The notes under the pieces are model-generated. The model ran no database searches. It was not told the origin of the DNA and worked only from the letters and a program-made list of their open reading frames with translations. From assembly GCA_019420135.1 (NCBI GenBank), contig JAHZHS010000064.1, positions 5,914 through 11,290 of the forward strand: DNA of 5,377 nt. Reading direction: 5' to 3'. Every line of letters begins with the position of its first letter. The stretch's first letter is position 1. Position numbers and translations under genes: made by a program. Shown in pieces: positions 4,963 to 5,377 of the stretch. Source of the DNA: Oscillospiraceae bacterium (lineage in GTDB: Bacteria > Bacillota > Clostridia > Oscillospirales > Ruminococcaceae).

Positions 4963-5377
4963 GTGCTCAAGTACACCAAAAAAGAATTTGACAAGATGCT
5001 GCGTGACAAGCTGACCAGCGAATATGCCGTCAGCCTGGAAGTCGCGTCCGCCGTTCAGATCTACCGCGCGCTGGCCATGATCACGCGCGAGATCATGTCC
5101 GACCGGCAGAAGGTCTTTCAGGCCAAGACCCTGGGCTCCGGCCACAAGCAGGTATACTACCTGTGCATGGAGTTTTTGATGGGCCGCAGCCTGCGCACCA
5201 ACCTGTTCAACCTGGGTATCAACGAGGTTGCCGAGCAGGTCCTGGCCGACGCAGACATCCGCATCGATCAGATCTACGACCAGGAGCCCGACGCAGGCCT
5301 GGGCAACGGCGGTCTGGGCCGCCTGGCCGCCTGCTACCTGGACGGCATGGCCACCGACTGCATCCCCGGCACCGGCT
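4963..5377 (+). CDS. glgP: Glycogen/starch/alpha-glucan phosphorylase (GT35), C-terminus cut off by window edge
   Basis: Pyridoxal-phosphate enzyme that releases glucose-1-phosphate from the non-reducing ends of glycogen or maltodextrin by phosphorolysis, in the cytosol. The first 138 residues of a protein usually about 750-830 residues are present. Seen: the helical N-terminus with SLEVASAVQIYRALAMITREIM (about 24-45), KQVYYLCMEFLMGRSLRTNLFNLG (62-85), corresponding to the YYLSMEFLIGR block of E. coli GlgP/MalP, and EPDAGLGNGGLGRLAACYLDGMAT (108-131), the glycine loop near the active site. The pyridoxal-phosphate lysine lies far downstream, outside the window. Start: GTG at 4963 with AAGGAG nine bases upstream; the next in-frame ATG is 11 codons on and lacks such a site. 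It is transcribed away from zapA and has its own promoter, so it probably belongs to a separate regulon, perhaps with other glycogen genes to the right. Confidence 0.96.
   Translation, partial: MLKYTKKEFDKMLRDKLTSEYAVSLEVASAVQIYRALAMITREIMSDRQKVFQAKTLGSGHKQVYYLCMEFLMGRSLRTNLFNLGINEVAEQVLADADIRIDQIYDQEPDAGLGNGGLGRLAACYLDGMATDCIPGTG

Noticed and set aside
1..5377. Mobile elements, CRISPR arrays, tRNA/rRNA genes or phage/defence systems
   Set aside because: No transposase or integrase, no spaced repeat series, no terminal inverted repeats and no RNA gene sequence were seen; all long frames are housekeeping genes.

Overview
The window is GC-rich chromosomal DNA whose codons mostly end in G or C. 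Sigma-A-type promoters and strong AGGAGG-like ribosome binding sites, together with the gene set (MreB, Maf, dUTPase, U32 peptidase of the RlhA type, ZapA, glycogen phosphorylase), suggest a GC-rich Clostridia member, perhaps Oscillospirales/Ruminococcaceae. That placement is an inference from style and synteny, not from a marker gene. I see no mobile element, CRISPR array, tRNA or rRNA.

Layout. Six genes run leftward (minus strand) as one probable transcription unit: zapA (4633-4268), an rlhA-like U32 gene (4268-2139, overlapping zapA by one base in TGATG), a 78-residue two-helix membrane protein (2098-1862), dut (1812-1363), maf (1236-679) and the first 194 codons of mreB (from 583, leaving the window at its left edge). 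Every gene except the coupled rlhA-like gene has its own ribosome binding site. A divergent gene, glgP (glycogen phosphorylase, GTG start at 4963), begins on the plus strand and leaves at the right edge. The 329-base divergent region between zapA and glgP holds both promoters and two structured leaders.

How the genes work together. ZapA stabilises the FtsZ ring and MreB directs wall elongation. Maf and Dut clean the nucleotide pool (Maf is also tied to septum control). The RlhA-like protein is expected to modify 23S rRNA. The cluster therefore joins cell-shape and division functions to housekeeping nucleotide and ribosome maintenance. maf next to mreB is a classical arrangement in Firmicutes.

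The most interesting signal is not a gene. The RNA leader between the zapA promoter and the zapA ribosome binding site contains a perfect 9-bp hairpin followed by TTTTT, a rho-independent terminator. Further upstream is a segment that can pair with the terminator's own 5' arm. This is the four-segment architecture of a transcription attenuator or riboswitch, placed where it could control the whole division/shape operon. Second in interest is mreB, which has two in-frame starts, each with a ribosome binding site. The longer form would add an arginine-rich amphipathic helix comparable in position to the membrane anchor of E. coli MreB, although its codon composition argues against it.
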